64,000 bases of DNA from an uncultured Paracoccaceae bacterium (GCA_937916485.1 CALFSV010000254.1:40405-104404); one strand, 5' to 3'; shown: positions 51,410 through 60,605, numbered from the stretch's first letter. The notes: generated by a model from the sequence alone, not told the origin. Numbers and translations: made by a program.

Positions 51410-52212
51410 CTGATCACCTGGGGGCGGAATACCATTCGGGTCTTCCTGTCTTGTGGCAAATGGCGGTTTAACCGCCGGTTTACCAGTCCGAAGATGCCAA
51501 TGATCGTCAGAGTGACCAGGATGAAGTAACCCGCAAGGATTGGGTAAGGAACAAAGGGGTTGAAGGTCTTGTCCGCAAAATAGGACGCATAATACAGCGC
51601 ATCCCCCTTTTGCTGGCTGGCCGGAAAGCCGGAAAAGAAGACCAGCGTCGTGGCGTGGAACAGAAAGATCGCCTCATTCGTATAGGCAGGCCAGGCCAGA
51701 CGCAGCATCGTCGGCCAGACCACGCGGCGGAACCGGGACCAGCCCGTCAGCCCATAGGCATCCGCCGCCTCTACGTCACCCTTCGGGATAGACCTGAGGG
51801 CCCCGTAGAAGATTTCTGCCGAATAGGCGGCAGTGTTGAAGAACAACACAACAGCCGCCCCAAGCCAGGCCGAGGTAAAGGCCCCCAGAAACGGGACCTG
51901 CCCCTTGAGCGACAGGAACAGGAAATAGGCAAAGAAGAACTGGATAAAGAGGGGCGATCCGCGAAACACGAACACGAACCACTCGGCCGGCTTGCGCAGC
52001 CAGAAGTGGCGGGACGCCTTGCCCAGGGCAACTGCCGTGGCCAGGAAAAAGCCCGAGACCAGGGCGACACAGCCGAAATAGACATTCCAGATCATGCCTG
52101 ATCCGATCAGGGTCACCTGCTGGCACAGGGTAAAGTCAGTCCGCGGCAACAGCCGCTCGCCATAGCCCAGCGACCGAAAGGCGTAGTCTGCGACGGTTTC
52201 CCAACAGCTCAT
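51406..52212 (-). CDS. Polar amino acid ABC transporter permease (second permease)
   Basis: A 268-residue HisM/GlnP-type permease. Five or so helices are seen, with the EAA loop EAADAYGLTGWSRFRRVVWPTMLRLAWPAYTNEA that contacts the ATPase, and the family block RGSPLFIQFFFAYF. It starts at 52212 inside the stop of the first permease (4-bp overlap); longer in-frame readings run into that gene. It forms the heteromeric channel with the product of the gene before. Confidence 0.9.
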   Translation of the reverse strand: MSCWETVADYAFRSLGYGERLLPRTDFTLCQQVTLIGSGMIWNVYFGCVALVSGFFLATAVALGKASRHFWLRKPAEWFVFVFRGSPLFIQFFFAYFLFLSLKGQVPFLGAFTSAWLGAAVVLFFNTAAYSAEIFYGALRSIPKGDVEAADAYGLTGWSRFRRVVWPTMLRLAWPAYTNEAIFLFHATTLVFFSGFPASQQKGDALYYASYFADKTFNPFVPYPILAGYFILVTLTIIGIFGLVNRRLNRHLPQDRKTRMVFRPQVIR

Positions 52213-53093
52213 GCAGCAGCCTTCCGTTGGCTTTCGCCACCCGTGGTGGCCTGGCCCTTGGTCAGCCGTTTCATCACCCGCTCCAGCACCACTTCGGAGA
52301 CCTTGGTAAAGCAAAGGTAGAAGATCAGCAGGAACAAGAAGTACCACATCCGCCAGTCGCCATGCGGATAGGCGGTGAACTGGGGCGTCTTGGTTCCTCC
52401 CAACTCGCGGGCCCAGTAGACGATGTCCTCGACCCCCAGCAGAAACAGCAGCGGCGTGGCCTTGATCAGCACCATCCAGAGGTTGGACAGGCCGGGCAAG
52501 GCATAGACCCACATCTGCGGCACCAGCACCCGTCGAAACGCCTGACGGTGGCTCATGCCATAGGCCTCGGCGGTCTCGATCTGGGCCTTTGGCACGGCCC
52601 GCATCGCGCCGTAAAGGACATTGGCGGCAAAGGCGCCAAAAACGATGGCAAAGGTCAGGACAGCCAGGGAAAAGCCGTAAGATTCATGCACCCATTGAGG
52701 GGCATTGCCCAAGGGCAGCTTGGCCTCGGGGCAGACGACAAAGTCATTGCCTTGCCGGACCGGCTGGCCCCAATCGGGACATTTGACCTGATGGCGCAGC
52801 CATTCAAAGCCCTGGTCGAGGGCAATGACGAAGAACAGGAAAAAGGCGATATCGGGCACACCGCGCACGACCGACACATATCCCTTGCCGATCCAGGCGA
52901 TGGGCGGGATTCGCGACCGGGCCATGACGGCCCCGCCAAAGCCAAAAGCCAGGGCGGCGGGGGCGGTGATCGCCAACAGGAGCAGAACTGTTCCGAAGGC
53001 GTAGTAAAGCCCCATGTGCTTGGCCGTTGTGAGGTAACACAACATCCAGCTCAGCGAGCTTAGGGTCTCAGGATCGGTGCAAAATGCAAACAT
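52209..53093 (-). CDS. Polar amino acid ABC transporter permease (first permease)
   Basis: A 294-residue HisQ/GlnP-type permease. The EAA loop is AEAYGMSHRQAFRRVLVPQMWVYALPGLSNLW, the block VVRGVPDIAFFLFFVIALDQG is the RGxP signature. A periplasmic insert (HQVKCPDWGQPVRQGNDFVVCPEAKLP) with two cysteines lies between helices, longer than in typical members. It is preceded by the substrate-binding protein gene and a hairpin, and overlaps the second permease by 4 bp. Confidence 0.9.
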   Translation of the reverse strand: MFAFCTDPETLSSLSWMLCYLTTAKHMGLYYAFGTVLLLLAITAPAALAFGFGGAVMARSRIPPIAWIGKGYVSVVRGVPDIAFFLFFVIALDQGFEWLRHQVKCPDWGQPVRQGNDFVVCPEAKLPLGNAPQWVHESYGFSLAVLTFAIVFGAFAANVLYGAMRAVPKAQIETAEAYGMSHRQAFRRVLVPQMWVYALPGLSNLWMVLIKATPLLFLLGVEDIVYWARELGGTKTPQFTAYPHGDWRMWYFLFLLIFYLCFTKVSEVVLERVMKRLTKGQATTGGESQRKAAA

Positions 53094-53103
53094 GTCCGGG
53101 TGC

Positions 53104-53133
53104 GGCCCGGGCAGGGGTTATCCCGCCCGGGCC
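53104..53133 (-). promoter_or_regulatory. Hairpin between binding-protein and permease genes
   Basis: GGCCCGGGC (53104-53112) and GCCCGGGCC (53125-53133) form a perfect 9-bp stem around a G/C-biased 12-base loop, 8 bp after the binding-protein stop. Such hairpins protect the upstream mRNA and give more binding protein than permease. Confidence 0.6.
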
Positions 53134-53141
53134 TGTCCTGA

Positions 53142-53873
53142 TCAGTAGGTGCCGACTTCGTCGCCGAACCACTTGACGAGAAGGGCGTTCAGCGTGCCGT
53201 CGTCCTTCATCGAGGTGATGGCAGCGTCGAACTTGTCGCGCAGCTCGGTGTCGCTTTCGCGCAGGCCCATGCCAACGCCGCCGCCAAGGGCGACACGCTC
53301 ACCGGTGAACATCAGCTCGCCACCCGAGGCCTCGACGATCGGGGCGAGGTAGTCGTAGTCGGCAAAGACAGCATCAGCTTCGCCATTACGCACCGCGGCG
53401 ATGGTCTCATCCGGGGTCGCATACTCCAGCAGGGTTGCGCCGCTTTCAGCAACATATCCTGCCTGAATGGTCGAGGTCTGGGCCGAAACGACACCCGACG
53501 TAACGTCAACATCGGCAGAGGCCGCCACAAAGGCCGACTCGGTCGGGGGGTAGTAGTCCTGGGTAAAGTCGATGACCTCATCCCGCTCGGCGGTGATGCT
53601 CATGCCGGCGATGATGGTGTCGTAGTTGCCCGACACGAGGTTGGGGATGATCGAGTCCCAGTCGTTGGTCACCCATTCGCAGGTCAGTTCGGCGCGGGCG
53701 CACATCTCGTCGCCCAATTCCCGCTCGAACCCGTCGACTTCGCCGGCATCGTTGATGAAGTTGTACGGAGGGTAGGCGCCTTCGGTGCCCATACGGACGG
53801 TGCTATGGGCCTCTGCAAAGGCCATCGATGCCCCAAAGGTGAGGGCGGTGGTCGTCAAGATAAAAGTCTTCAC
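53142..53873 (-). CDS. Amino acid ABC transporter substrate-binding protein (main)
   Basis: A 243-residue exported SBP_bac_3 protein. The signal peptide is VKTFILTTTALTFGASMAFAEA; the mature part starts HSTVRMGTEGAYPPYNFINDAGEVDGFERELGDEMCARA, and the family block WDSIIPNLVSGNYDTIIAGMSITAERDEVIDFTQDYY is intact. The start is GTG at 53873. It binds a polar amino acid or polyamine-like cation in the periplasm; negative residues in the pocket region would favour a basic ligand such as lysine or ornithine. It lies between the second binding protein and the permeases. Confidence 0.9.
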   Translation of the reverse strand: MKTFILTTTALTFGASMAFAEAHSTVRMGTEGAYPPYNFINDAGEVDGFERELGDEMCARAELTCEWVTNDWDSIIPNLVSGNYDTIIAGMSITAERDEVIDFTQDYYPPTESAFVAASADVDVTSGVVSAQTSTIQAGYVAESGATLLEYATPDETIAAVRNGEADAVFADYDYLAPIVEASGGELMFTGERVALGGGVGMGLRESDTELRDKFDAAITSMKDDGTLNALLVKWFGDEVGTY

Positions 53874-53912
53874 AAAAAAACTCCCGTTTAGATGAAGGTG
53901 GGTTTTGGAGCG

Positions 53913-54638
53913 CTAAGTATCGCTCCGGGGGGTGAACCAGAATCGGGCAAGGTTTTGAATCGTGCCGTCTTCCAGCATGGCAGCAATCTCAGTGTTGAGA
54001 CGCTCGCGCAACTCTGGCCGTCCCTTCGCGAGCGCAATCGCCGCACCTTCGACGCCCACAGGCTCGAATTGCAGGATGCGCAGCGACGGAAATTCGCGGG
54101 GCAGAACATCGGTAAAGAAGCTGGATGACCCGAAGACCAGATCAATCTGTCCGGCAACAACGGCATCGAGCGCCTCTTTCGCGCTTGGATAGGCCCGAAA
54201 ACGGCGACCCATCTCAAGGACATGGCTTTCATGGATTGTGCCGGCCTGCACCCCGATCAGGGCGCGGTCCGGCGGCGGGGCATTCAAATGCCCGGCATAG
54301 GCGGACGGTTCGCTTGACGGAAGGTAAACTCTTGTAAAGTCTACAATCCTCTGTCGTTCGGGGCTGTTTCCAAGGCCCGAGATCGCAAGATCGAACCGGC
54401 CCGAAACGACGCCCGGCAGCAGATTGTCGAATGTGGTTGCGATCCATACGCAATCGAGCCCGGCGCGGCGGCATAACTCATCGGTCATCTGGCGGTCAAA
54501 GCCGGTAATCTCGCCCTGTGCATCCAGCTGGATATAGGGCGGAAACGCAGGCTCGGTCCCGATCCTTATGGTTTCGGCCGCAGCAGCCAGCGCGGTCAAA
54601 AGCCAAAGGCAGAGCCAAAGTATCAGGCGTTTCGTCAC
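53913..54638 (-). CDS. Second ABC transporter substrate-binding protein
   Basis: A 241-residue SBP_bac_3 protein with its own signal peptide (MTKRLILWLCLWLLTALAAAAE). The blocks IRIGTEPAFPPYIQLDAQGEITGFDRQM and FDNLLPGVVSGRFDLAISGLGNSPERQRIVDFTRVY are conserved. It differs from the other binding protein of the operon in about two thirds of positions, so a different but related ligand, or a regulatory role, is likely. Its start overlaps the stop of the ATPase gene by 4 bp. Which of the two proteins feeds the shared permeases is not clear. Confidence 0.85.
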   Translation of the reverse strand: MTKRLILWLCLWLLTALAAAAETIRIGTEPAFPPYIQLDAQGEITGFDRQMTDELCRRAGLDCVWIATTFDNLLPGVVSGRFDLAISGLGNSPERQRIVDFTRVYLPSSEPSAYAGHLNAPPPDRALIGVQAGTIHESHVLEMGRRFRAYPSAKEALDAVVAGQIDLVFGSSSFFTDVLPREFPSLRILQFEPVGVEGAAIALAKGRPELRERLNTEIAAMLEDGTIQNLARFWFTPRSDT

Positions 54639-55411
54639 GCAGGCACCGTGGCAGACAGAAACCCCTTCAGACGCTCGGTTTTGGGGTTGCGAAACAGCTC
54701 TGACGGCGGACCTTCTTCCTCGATCCGGCCCTGGTGCAGAAACACCACGTGGTCGCTGACGTCACCCGCCAGCCGCATGTCATGCGTCACGATGATCATC
54801 GTCCTGCCTTCTTCGGCCAGCGCCTTGATCACGCGCACAACCTCTTGCTCAAGCTCGGGGTCGAGGGCCGATGTCGGCTCATCGAACAGCAGGGCCTTTG
54901 GCTCCATACACAGGGCACGGGCAATGGCGGCGCGCTGTTGCTGGCCGCCCGACAGCATCGCGGGATAGGCATCGCATTTGTCGCCAATCCCGACCTTATC
55001 GAGATACTTGCGGGCGGCAGCTTCGACCTCGGCAGGGTCGCGGCGCAGGACGGTGACAGGGGCCTCCATTACGTTCTGAAGGATCGTCATATGGGCCCAA
55101 AGGTTGAACTGCTGGAACACCATCGACAGGTTTGTCCGGATCCGCACCATCTGGGCGCGGTCGGCAGGATGGCGGGCAAGACCAGAGCCCTTCCATTTCA
55201 CCGGCTCACCGCAGAACAGCACATCGCCTTGCTGACTGTCTTCCAGAAGGTTTGCGCAGCGCAAAAGTGTCGACTTCCCCGAACCGGACGAGCCGATCAA
55301 AGACACGACGTGCCCGGCAGGTGCCGAAATATCAACGCCCTTCAGGACTTCCAGACTTCCATACGACTTGTGTAGGTCACGAATCTCGATGACCGGCGTT
55401 GCGGTTCTCAC
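54635..55411 (-). CDS. Amino acid ABC transporter ATP-binding protein
   Basis: A 258-residue ABC ATPase of the HisP/GlnQ type. Walker A is GSSGSGKST (40-48), the Q-loop is MVFQQFNLWAHMTILQN, the signature LSGGQQQR precedes Walker B ALLFDEPTSALDPELEQEV, and TMIIVTHDMRLA is the H-loop. It is the first gene of the operon ATPase, binding protein 2, binding protein 1, permease 1, permease 2, HTH-glutamine synthetase. The 162 bp upstream should hold the promoter. Confidence 0.94.
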   Translation of the reverse strand: MRTATPVIEIRDLHKSYGSLEVLKGVDISAPAGHVVSLIGSSGSGKSTLLRCANLLEDSQQGDVLFCGEPVKWKGSGLARHPADRAQMVRIRTNLSMVFQQFNLWAHMTILQNVMEAPVTVLRRDPAEVEAAARKYLDKVGIGDKCDAYPAMLSGGQQQRAAIARALCMEPKALLFDEPTSALDPELEQEVVRVIKALAEEGRTMIIVTHDMRLAGDVSDHVVFLHQGRIEEEGPPSELFRNPKTERLKGFLSATVPA

Positions 55412-55573
55412 AATGTTTTTTCCCTGTTTGGTGGGAGAGTAGGGCGCAAAACCGCTCTAAATGCAACGCTTCGTCGCGGGTTTTCGCTGCGTCACCTGTC
55501 CTTGGCGGTCAGTCTGGGCAGAGTTTGGCGAGTCTTTGCGCAATCGGTAGCCTGAAACCGGTGCTGTGAATTC

Positions 55574-56386
55574 TTATTTTGTGATCCGACCCCCGGGAAC
55601 CACAGTGGCGTCCACGGCCGAGACAACGCTTTTGCCGTCGGGCGACAGCCCCAAACGCTTGCAAAGCGCCTCAGAGGCGGCGTTTCCTGCGACCACGCCG
55701 GTCATGAATGAGGCAAAGCCGTAGCGGTCGCGCATTTCGATCAACGCCATCGCCCCAAGAACAAGGGCAAGTCGTTCCCCGCGCCGGTCGGGATGGGTCG
55801 CCAGCATCCCCCACCAACATTGCGAGGCGTATTCCGGGTGATCGGGATGGCAGAACCCCGCAGCCCCCGCACAAGACACGGCCCGTCCTTGGGCGTCGAG
55901 GGCTACAATACCCAGCCCCGGTCTGGTTTGCCCCCGCAGGACCGAGCCTGCCGGGGCCAGAACGCCGCCCGTTTCTGCAACCTCGGCAAGTTTGATGAGG
56001 TGTTCTGGCGGGCTGTCGGCGTTGAGTTTATGGATGGTCACGTCCGTGGGGTAGGCAGTTTGCGCCACGATGTCCCGCGCCTTTGCGATTGCATCATCGC
56101 TGCCGGTCCAGCGGACAAAGACCGTGGTACTTAGACCCCGGTCTTGCAAAGCGGCCTCGATCTGAGGGACCTCGTCGTCCGCCGACGCGGCAAAATGGCA
56201 GGCGCCTGTTAGCGCGATGACCGCGCTCATGAGGTCGATGCCACCGTCTTGGGGCCGCACGATGCCGACGCCGCGCCCGTAATAGGTGAAACGAGGATCG
56301 CCCTTGACCACTTCGAACAGGGCCCGGGCACGGCGCGCCAGATCCTGTTGAGCGGGAGTGCCGAAGTATTCATCTGCCAGCGACAT
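55574..56386 (-). CDS. GNAT-like acetyltransferase
   Basis: A 270-residue protein. The N-terminal half (DEYFGTPAQQDLARRARALFEVVKGD) is of unknown fold; the C-terminal half carries a GNAT pattern: GIVALDAQGRAVSCAGA, CWWGMLATHPDRRGERLALVLGAMALIEMRDRYGFASFMTGVVAGNAASEALCKRLGLS, where the R-R-G-E-R segment corresponds to the acetyl-CoA pyrophosphate loop. ATG 56386 is preceded by AAGGAG. Acceptor unknown. It follows the PhnD-like gene with a 68-bp gap. Confidence 0.75.
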   Translation of the reverse strand: MSLADEYFGTPAQQDLARRARALFEVVKGDPRFTYYGRGVGIVRPQDGGIDLMSAVIALTGACHFAASADDEVPQIEAALQDRGLSTTVFVRWTGSDDAIAKARDIVAQTAYPTDVTIHKLNADSPPEHLIKLAEVAETGGVLAPAGSVLRGQTRPGLGIVALDAQGRAVSCAGAAGFCHPDHPEYASQCWWGMLATHPDRRGERLALVLGAMALIEMRDRYGFASFMTGVVAGNAASEALCKRLGLSPDGKSVVSAVDATVVPGGRITK

Positions 56387-56454
56387 GATCCGTGCTCCTT
56401 CGTGATCGCGCAAAGCTTGCACATCGAAGGCCTTTGTTAAAGAGACGGTTCGGC

Positions 56455-57213
56455 TCAGGCGGTATAGCCCGCAGGATCGCTGGCAAGCGGGATATCGTAG
56501 GCCGAGGTTGGCAGCGCCACGATCGCCCGCAGCCCCAGCGTCGCCCTGTGCGCGTCGTCCAGTTCGGCAATCGCGGCGGCAATGGCCGCGAAATAGGGGG
56601 CCGGATCCTGACCCGGCCGGGTGATGAAGGTCATGCCCGGGCTGGCTTCCGTGCGCCCGATGACGCGCAGCTTGTTCGTCACAGGCTCCCACCTTTGGGC
56701 CATGCGCCATGCAACAGCGTCGATGCTGGCCAGATCAGCCTCACCTGTGGCAACCGCTTGCATGCTGGCACGATGGGCGCCGGTCGACAGATGCGGCGAC
56801 AGGCGCAAACCCCGCCGCTCGGCGTTCGCCTCGGCTGCGCCCCAGCCGGAATGGGACAGGGCATCACTGTAGGCAAAACGGTATCCGTCGCAGTCCTCAA
56901 GACGCTGGGCCGGGTCATCGGCCCGGACCAGCCACTGGCTGAAGTAATGGCCCGGCTCGACCTCGGGCAGATCATAGTCCGCCGCTCCGATTACTGTGAC
57001 CCGGTCACGAAACAGCGCCCGATAGGGCAGGTTGCAAATCTGGCCCAAAACCAGATCCTCGCGGTCCCATCCCTCGACATAGTGAAAAACCTGGTCAAGG
57101 GCGTCGGGTGCGGCAACGCCCCGGTCCCGAAGGCCATCCCGGATTAACGTCCAAAGGGCATCATGCGCGGCCGCGTTTTGTGGCCGGGCGTACATAGGCA
57201 GGCTGGCGAACAT
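56455..57213 (-). CDS. PhnD/SsuA/transferrin-like substrate-binding protein without signal peptide
   Basis: A 252-residue protein of the PhnD-like type II periplasmic-binding fold: FASLPMYARPQNAAAHDALWTLIRDGL at the start, SQWLVRADDPAQRLEDCDGYRFAYSDALSHSGW, a second lobe HRASMQAVATGEADLASIDAVAWRMAQ, and SPGMTFITRPGQ near the end. No signal peptide or lipobox is visible from ATG 57213 or the slightly longer 57255 reading, so it would be cytoplasmic and may sense a phosphonate- or phosphate-like ligand rather than transport it. The pair with TerB (7-bp gap) is unexplained. Confidence 0.75.
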   Translation of the reverse strand: MFASLPMYARPQNAAAHDALWTLIRDGLRDRGVAAPDALDQVFHYVEGWDREDLVLGQICNLPYRALFRDRVTVIGAADYDLPEVEPGHYFSQWLVRADDPAQRLEDCDGYRFAYSDALSHSGWGAAEANAERRGLRLSPHLSTGAHRASMQAVATGEADLASIDAVAWRMAQRWEPVTNKLRVIGRTEASPGMTFITRPGQDPAPYFAAIAAAIAELDDAHRATLGLRAIVALPTSAYDIPLASDPAGYTA

Positions 57214-57220
57214 TGTCCGA

Positions 57221-57670
57221 TCAGCCGCGCGCGCCTGAGATCTTTTGTCGGGCAAGAGCGGATTCCTGATCCGTCACTCCCAGCATGGGCGCGACAAGGC
57301 GCAGCAAGGCGTCCTCGTCGGAATCGCGGACCCCGTCGGCCAGAACGACCTCCCACATGGCCTCGATCACGCCAAGGCGATCTTCATAGGCGACCGCATC
57401 CTTGATGGCCCGGGTAAAGCGGACGGTGTCCGGTGCCTCGGCCTCAAGCCCCTCGGCATCGGCACGCAGCTTTGTCGCTTCGAACGGGCTGATCCCAAAG
57501 CGGCGCTGGGTGATGCGATCGATGCGGTCGATCTCGTCCTGAGCATAGTCCCCATCCGACTTGGCAAGGCGCACAAGTAGGGCTGTCAGCGCAAGGCGGG
57601 CGTCCGGGTCAGGCAGGCGGGTGGGTTCGGGGGCCGTCAGGCGGCGAAGGAAATCTGCAAACATCGTCAT
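57221..57670 (-). CDS. TerB-family protein
   Basis: A 149-residue protein with a TerB fold: ALTALLVRLAKSDGDYAQDEIDRIDRITQRRFGISPFEATKLRADAE and VIEAMWEVVLADGVRDSDEDALLRLVAPMLGV, two repeats of the acidic helical motif. TerB proteins occur in tellurite-resistance and stress systems and may bind metals. It is a single-copy cytoplasmic member (no Ter operon nearby). Start at 57670, with 57664 as alternative. Confidence 0.84.
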   Translation of the reverse strand: MTMFADFLRRLTAPEPTRLPDPDARLALTALLVRLAKSDGDYAQDEIDRIDRITQRRFGISPFEATKLRADAEGLEAEAPDTVRFTRAIKDAVAYEDRLGVIEAMWEVVLADGVRDSDEDALLRLVAPMLGVTDQESALARQKISGARG

Positions 57671-57722
57671 TCTATAGGGTGGTTGAACCGCGACGAAAAG
57701 GGGCAGGGCCGCAAAAGAGCTG

Positions 57723-58625
57723 TCACAAAAGCGCGCCCGGCGGTGGCGCCGGTTTGCGGCTGCCGATCCCGGCCAGGGCATTGAGCGTGACAGCGGCCAG
57801 CACAATTACCCCCCCGACAAATGTCATGATGCTTGCTGTCTCGCCCAGAAAAAACCAGACCCAGATCGGGGCAAGGATGACCTCAAGCAGGCTCAGAAGG
57901 GCAAGGTTGGCCGCCTCAACCGCGCGGCTGCCAAGGGTATAAAGGGACAGACCCAATCCAAGGATCACGGCCCCCATGGCCGCGGCCAGTCCCGCCTGAC
58001 CAGCTGAGGGCAACAGCGCCTCACCGCGCGCCGTGATGACAATGGCGGCGACGATCATGGAAAAGACGCCGCCCAGAATGATTGCGGGCATCATGTCGCC
58101 GGTCTTGCCGCGCCGCAGGGCAACGGTGAAGGCGGCAAAGCCAAGAGCGGACAGAAGGGCCGCGATATTGCCCGAAAGCGCCCCTGCCGCCAGCCCTTCG
58201 CGGACCATGATCAGCATGCCAAGAAGGGCCACTGCGATGGCGACCCATGTCCGTAGCAATACCCGTTCCCCCAACAGGATCCACCCCAGAAGGGCTGTCA
58301 TGACGGGGGCGGCGGCGAACAGGAACACGGCATTGGCGACCGTCGTCGATTGAATGGCATAGATCGCCCCGGAAAACGCGGCCACCAGGCCAAGGCCGCC
58401 CAATGTGGCGGGCAGTCCGGCTGTCCTGATCCGGGCAAAAAGGGCGCCGTTGGAGCGCCAGGTGACATAGGCGATGACGACGGGCAGCATGCCTGCCGAC
58501 CGCCAGAACAGCACCTGCCAAGTCCCCATATCGCCCAGGGCCCGGATCATCAGGCCCATGATGGACCAGAGCGTCGCGGCGACGAGGACGAGGATCACGC
58601 CAGTTCTGTATGAGATCGGTTGCAC
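57723..58625 (-). CDS. EamA/DMT-family exporter
   Basis: A 300-residue carrier with ten hydrophobic helices forming two EamA repeats, one from LVLVAATLWSIMGLMIRAL and one from NIAALLSALGFAAFTVALRRG. Such transporters export metabolites, often amino acids or their derivatives. The start is GTG at 58625. Substrate unknown. The 126 bp that separate it from the PhzF gene show no other gene. Confidence 0.87.
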   Translation of the reverse strand: MQPISYRTGVILVLVAATLWSIMGLMIRALGDMGTWQVLFWRSAGMLPVVIAYVTWRSNGALFARIRTAGLPATLGGLGLVAAFSGAIYAIQSTTVANAVFLFAAAPVMTALLGWILLGERVLLRTWVAIAVALLGMLIMVREGLAAGALSGNIAALLSALGFAAFTVALRRGKTGDMMPAIILGGVFSMIVAAIVITARGEALLPSAGQAGLAAAMGAVILGLGLSLYTLGSRAVEAANLALLSLLEVILAPIWVWFFLGETASIMTFVGGVIVLAAVTLNALAGIGSRKPAPPPGALL

Positions 58626-58751
58626 TGCCGCTCCTTCCGGGCCGCTCCTTCTGGCGGCAGCAATGGCAAGTCCAGCCCGCCTGGTCTGTCGTCAGAGCGA
58701 CCTTTATGGGGGTCGGTTTCGGCCCCTGCAGCGGGGCTTTCGGGTATGGCC

Positions 58752-59651
58752 CTAGGGGGCAGGGACCGCGATCCGGCCTTCGGAAATGCGCACCATGGTC
58801 CCTGTCACCCGAACGGCTGTGATCTTGCCTGCCTCAACGTCGACAGCCAGCCCGATCCGGGAGGGTCGGCCCATTTCCACACCCTGCCTAAGAGCAAAGG
58901 TGGTGGTGCCTTCGCCCAAGGCCCCTGCGGCCAGCAAGGTGCCGGCGAGGATTGCACTGGCCGACCCGGTCGCAGGATCTTCGGGGATGCCTGCGGTGGG
59001 CGAAAACATGCGGGCCTGGAAATCCGCGCCCTTGCCGGGGGTATAAAGATAGGCTGAATCCACACCTGCGTTTTCCATCAGCTGGGACCAATGTGGTTCG
59101 ATCGGGCGGGCCCGGGCCAAGGCTTGGGTGTCCTGAACCGGCACATAAAGAAACGCGGGTCCACCGGCAAAGACGCCGCAGGTGTGGCTGGCAAAACCAA
59201 TGTCGGCCGATCCCAAATCGACAGCCCGCGCCAGCAGCGCCGCGTCGATCTCAACAAGACGAGGATATGGAATGACCGGGGCGGTCAAGGTCGCCTGCCT
59301 TATCCCGCCCTCGGATGACAGCGACACCGGGACCAGCCCCGCCTGCTCTTCCAGCACAATATGGGTCACGTCATCTCCGGCGAGGGCGGCCAATTCGGCC
59401 AGCAAGAGGGCGCATCCGACGGTGGGATGACCGGCAAAAGGGATCTCGGCGGTTGGGAAAAAGATGCGAACCTCGGCCGTATGCGCCGGGTGAACCGGTT
59501 TGCGGACGAAGATGGTTTCAGACAGGTTGAATTCGCGCGCGATGGTCTGCATCTGCGCCGTGCTCAACCCGTCCGCCTCAAGGACCACGGCCAGCGGGTT
59601 TCCGGCAAACGGCTGATCGGTGAACACGTCCAGAGTGTAGAACGGCAGCAT
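58752..59651 (-). CDS. PhzF-family isomerase
   Basis: A 299-residue PhzF protein with the diaminopimelate epimerase-like fold. The N-terminal YTLDVFTDQPFAGNPLAVVL and REFNLSETIFV (glutamate as catalytic acid) and GHPTVGCALLLAE in the middle are family blocks; the C-terminal half has GIPEDPATGSASAILAGTL. Members isomerise small acids (e.g. trans-2,3-dihydro-3-hydroxyanthranilate in phenazine synthesis); in genomes without phenazine genes like this one the substrate is unknown. It lies 8 bp downstream of rlmJ. Confidence 0.9.
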   Translation of the reverse strand: MLPFYTLDVFTDQPFAGNPLAVVLEADGLSTAQMQTIAREFNLSETIFVRKPVHPAHTAEVRIFFPTAEIPFAGHPTVGCALLLAELAALAGDDVTHIVLEEQAGLVPVSLSSEGGIRQATLTAPVIPYPRLVEIDAALLARAVDLGSADIGFASHTCGVFAGGPAFLYVPVQDTQALARARPIEPHWSQLMENAGVDSAYLYTPGKGADFQARMFSPTAGIPEDPATGSASAILAGTLLAAGALGEGTTTFALRQGVEMGRPSRIGLAVDVEAGKITAVRVTGTMVRISEGRIAVPAP

Positions 59652-59659
59652 GATGGACC

Positions 59660-60442
59660 TTACTCCTGCGGGGCGAGCGTCGCGAAATGGCCGGACAGGC
59701 GGGCAAGTTCCGCGTCCAGCCCGTAGGGCGGGTTGACGACAAAAAGGCCGGACCCTGTCATGCGATGTCCCGGACGGGCCGGGGGAAAGCGCACTTCGTG
59801 GCGCAATCCGTCTGGCAGCGCCTCTTCCAGCGTGGCCAGCATCGGCACGTGGGCGGCGCCTTCAAGTATCGGATACCACAGAATGATGCAGCCCACCGCC
59901 CAGACCCGATGGGTGCGGGCGATGACGGGCGGCAAAGTGCGGTAGTCATCCTTGACCTCATACGAGGGGTCGATGAGGCACAGGCCCCGGCGCGGATCGG
60001 GCGGGCAAAGGGCGCGGAGCATCTCGCATCCGTCGCGCTGTTCGACCCGGGCAAAAGGAATGGCGGCTCGGAGTGCCTTGACCTCTTGGGGGTGCAATTC
60101 GGCCAGGGACATGCGGTCGCCCGGGCGCAGAATCGCGTCGGCGATGACAGGCGATCCGGGATAGGCATCAGGTCCGTGTTGGTCCCGGATGGCGGCAATG
60201 GCCTTGCGATAAGGATGGTCCGGGGCAAACCAGCCTTCGACCTTGGCGATCCCTTGTGCGGCCTCGCATGTCTTGCGGGCTTCGGCTGCGTCCAGATGGT
60301 AGAGGCCACGACCGGCGTGGGTTTCGAGGTAGCTGAATGGCTTGGGCTTTTGGGTCATGTACTGAAGAGACCAGGCCAGCGCCGCGTGCTTGTGCACGTC
60401 CGCCAGGTTTCCGGCGTGGTAGATGTGCTGGTAGGACAACAT
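59660..60442 (-). CDS. rlmJ: 23S rRNA (adenine(2030)-N6)-methyltransferase RlmJ
   Basis: A 260-residue SAM-dependent methyltransferase. It starts MLSYQHIYHAGNLADVHKHAAL as usual for RlmJ, with YLETHAGRGLYHLD for SAM binding and the catalytic IDPSYEVKDDYR (DPPY-like motif, here DPSY), and a C-terminal GSGLFVVNPPYGLD. RlmJ methylates A2030 of 23S rRNA and may also take part in DNA uptake in some species. It precedes the PhzF gene in the same direction. Confidence 0.92.
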   Translation of the reverse strand: MLSYQHIYHAGNLADVHKHAALAWSLQYMTQKPKPFSYLETHAGRGLYHLDAAEARKTCEAAQGIAKVEGWFAPDHPYRKAIAAIRDQHGPDAYPGSPVIADAILRPGDRMSLAELHPQEVKALRAAIPFARVEQRDGCEMLRALCPPDPRRGLCLIDPSYEVKDDYRTLPPVIARTHRVWAVGCIILWYPILEGAAHVPMLATLEEALPDGLRHEVRFPPARPGHRMTGSGLFVVNPPYGLDAELARLSGHFATLAPQE

Positions 60443-60605
60443 GAGACAGCTCCGTTTGTCAGACGACTACAGACTGGGCAGTCATCGGGCAAGTCGTTGG
60501 CAAAATGGCATCACCCTTGGGCAAGTTGACTATGCGGCGCCCGATGCCTCAGCCTTTGCCCAATGATCTGTTATTTACGACCCAACTGAACCTGGGCAAA
60601 TTGAT

